Assembly: GCA_937880545.1 (NCBI GenBank)
Contig: CALFKA010000295.1
Coordinates: 1-5,640, forward strand
Direction: 5' to 3'
Source of the DNA: an uncultured Clostridia bacterium
GTDB lineage: Bacteria; Bacillota; Clostridia; Peptostreptococcales; Acidaminobacteraceae
Length of the DNA stretch: 5,640 nt
Shown: positions 5,058-5,640 of the stretch, one piece after another
How the letters are laid out: the number at the start of each line of letters is the position of its first letter
Numbering within the stretch: position 1 is the first letter of the stretch
Notes under the pieces: model-generated
The model's database searches: none
What the model saw: the letters and a program-made list of their open reading frames with translations, nothing else
What the model was told of the DNA's origin: nothing
Program-made: the position numbers and the translations under genes

Positions 5058-5640
5058 ATGGATGCATGTCGATGTACGCTTGCGCATTTCCTTCTTTCTC
5101 ATGTGGATTGTCTTGGTGTTTTTCTTTAAGCATCCACTCTATAACCTGTTGCTATTTTTATGCCTCGTCTCGATCATTGGAATTAGTGGGCTTTCCCTCA
5201 AAGGTTATTGGGGCATGGTAAAGGCCATGCTTCCTGTTTTTGTCATCATTCTTCTCTTTACGCTGTTTACGAAACCTTATGGACTTAGTGAACAGTATGG
5301 TGAGATGATTCTTTTTGAAGTGATCCCGGGAAAAGTCATAGCTACTGTAGGCGGGTTGATTTTAGGGAGTAATTTCTTATTGCGAATCCTCATGATGATA
5401 GGAGCTACATATCTTTTTATTCAGAGCACTCCTATGGATGACATTTTTTTATTACTCAATAAATGGAAAGCCCCTTATGCCGTATCTATCTTGTTGACAA
5501 CTGCCATTGCCTTTATCCCTACCATGAATCACAAGAAAGAACAGATTCTCCAGGCGCAGCGCGCCAGGGGTGCAACAGTCAATGAAGGCGGGGTTTTTGG
5601 TCAACTGAGATCCTTTATACCTATCATGATCCCGCTTATT
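5047..5640 (+). CDS. ecfT: Energy-coupling factor transmembrane protein EcfT (CbiQ family), C-terminus beyond window
   Basis: EcfT links the S component to the ATPases: its membrane helices hold the S protein and its long coupling helices sit in grooves of the two ABC domains. The frame is open for 198 codons to the window edge; the family usually has about 240-280 residues. The N-terminus opens with a short charged stretch including V-D-V-R-L, as many CbiQ-family proteins do. Hydrophobic segments can be drawn near 14-27, 30-48, 59-74, 95-126 and 144-157. The coupling region carries Q-A-Q-R-A-R-G-A at 169-176, including the conserved A173-R174-G175 motif; the second Ala-Arg-Gly motif would lie past the edge. 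It follows the fused ATPase with an 11-base overlap, completing a self-contained S-A-A'-T transporter. Further operon genes may follow. Confidence 0.88.
   Translation, partial: MSSKWMHVDVRLRISFFLMWIVLVFFFKHPLYNLLLFLCLVSIIGISGLSLKGYWGMVKAMLPVFVIILLFTLFTKPYGLSEQYGEMILFEVIPGKVIATVGGLILGSNFLLRILMMIGATYLFIQSTPMDDIFLLLNKWKAPYAVSILLTTAIAFIPTMNHKKEQILQAQRARGATVNEGGVFGQLRSFIPIMIPLI

Overview
The window looks like chromosome from a Firmicutes-type (low to moderate GC, Gram-positive lineage) bacterium, probably an anaerobe of the Clostridia/Tissierellia kind. The clues are strong AAGGAGG-type ribosome binding sites before almost every gene, tight gene packing, a HutC-type GntR regulator and a single-operon ECF transporter with a fused double ATPase. 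The species cannot be named from the sequence.

Layout. Positions 1-894 (minus strand, running off the left edge) encode the first 298 residues of a serpin, a serine/cysteine protease inhibitor. It has a lipoprotein signal peptide and a Pro/Thr-rich tether; the reactive-centre loop lies outside the window. Positions 895-1167 are a divergent intergenic region holding a candidate promoter for each direction, several inverted repeats, and a perfect 14-bp palindrome directly before the regulator gene. From about 1168 to the right edge runs one tightly coupled plus-strand operon of five genes. They encode a GntR/HutC regulator with a UTRA ligand domain, a PfkB/ribokinase-family kinase, a small membrane S component of an ECF vitamin/nucleoside transporter, a fused EcfA-EcfA' ATPase with two ABC domains, and the first 198 codons of the EcfT transmembrane coupling protein. 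Junctions are a 4-nt overlap (or a 2-nt gap if the kinase starts at its GTG), an 11-nt overlap, an 8-nt gap and an 11-nt overlap, with no terminator between genes.

How they fit together. The S component should bind a small substrate in the membrane, and EcfT plus the double ATPase should drive its uptake. The PfkB kinase would then phosphorylate the imported molecule and trap it. The GntR protein probably senses the substrate or its phosphorylated form and controls the operon through the palindrome at its own start. The pairing of a dedicated (group I) ECF transporter with a ribokinase-like kinase suggests a ribosylated or hydroxylated nutrient such as a nucleoside, alpha-ribazole or another vitamin precursor. 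The substrate is not identifiable by eye, and this is the main open question of the window. Whether the divergent serpin is functionally linked is unknown.
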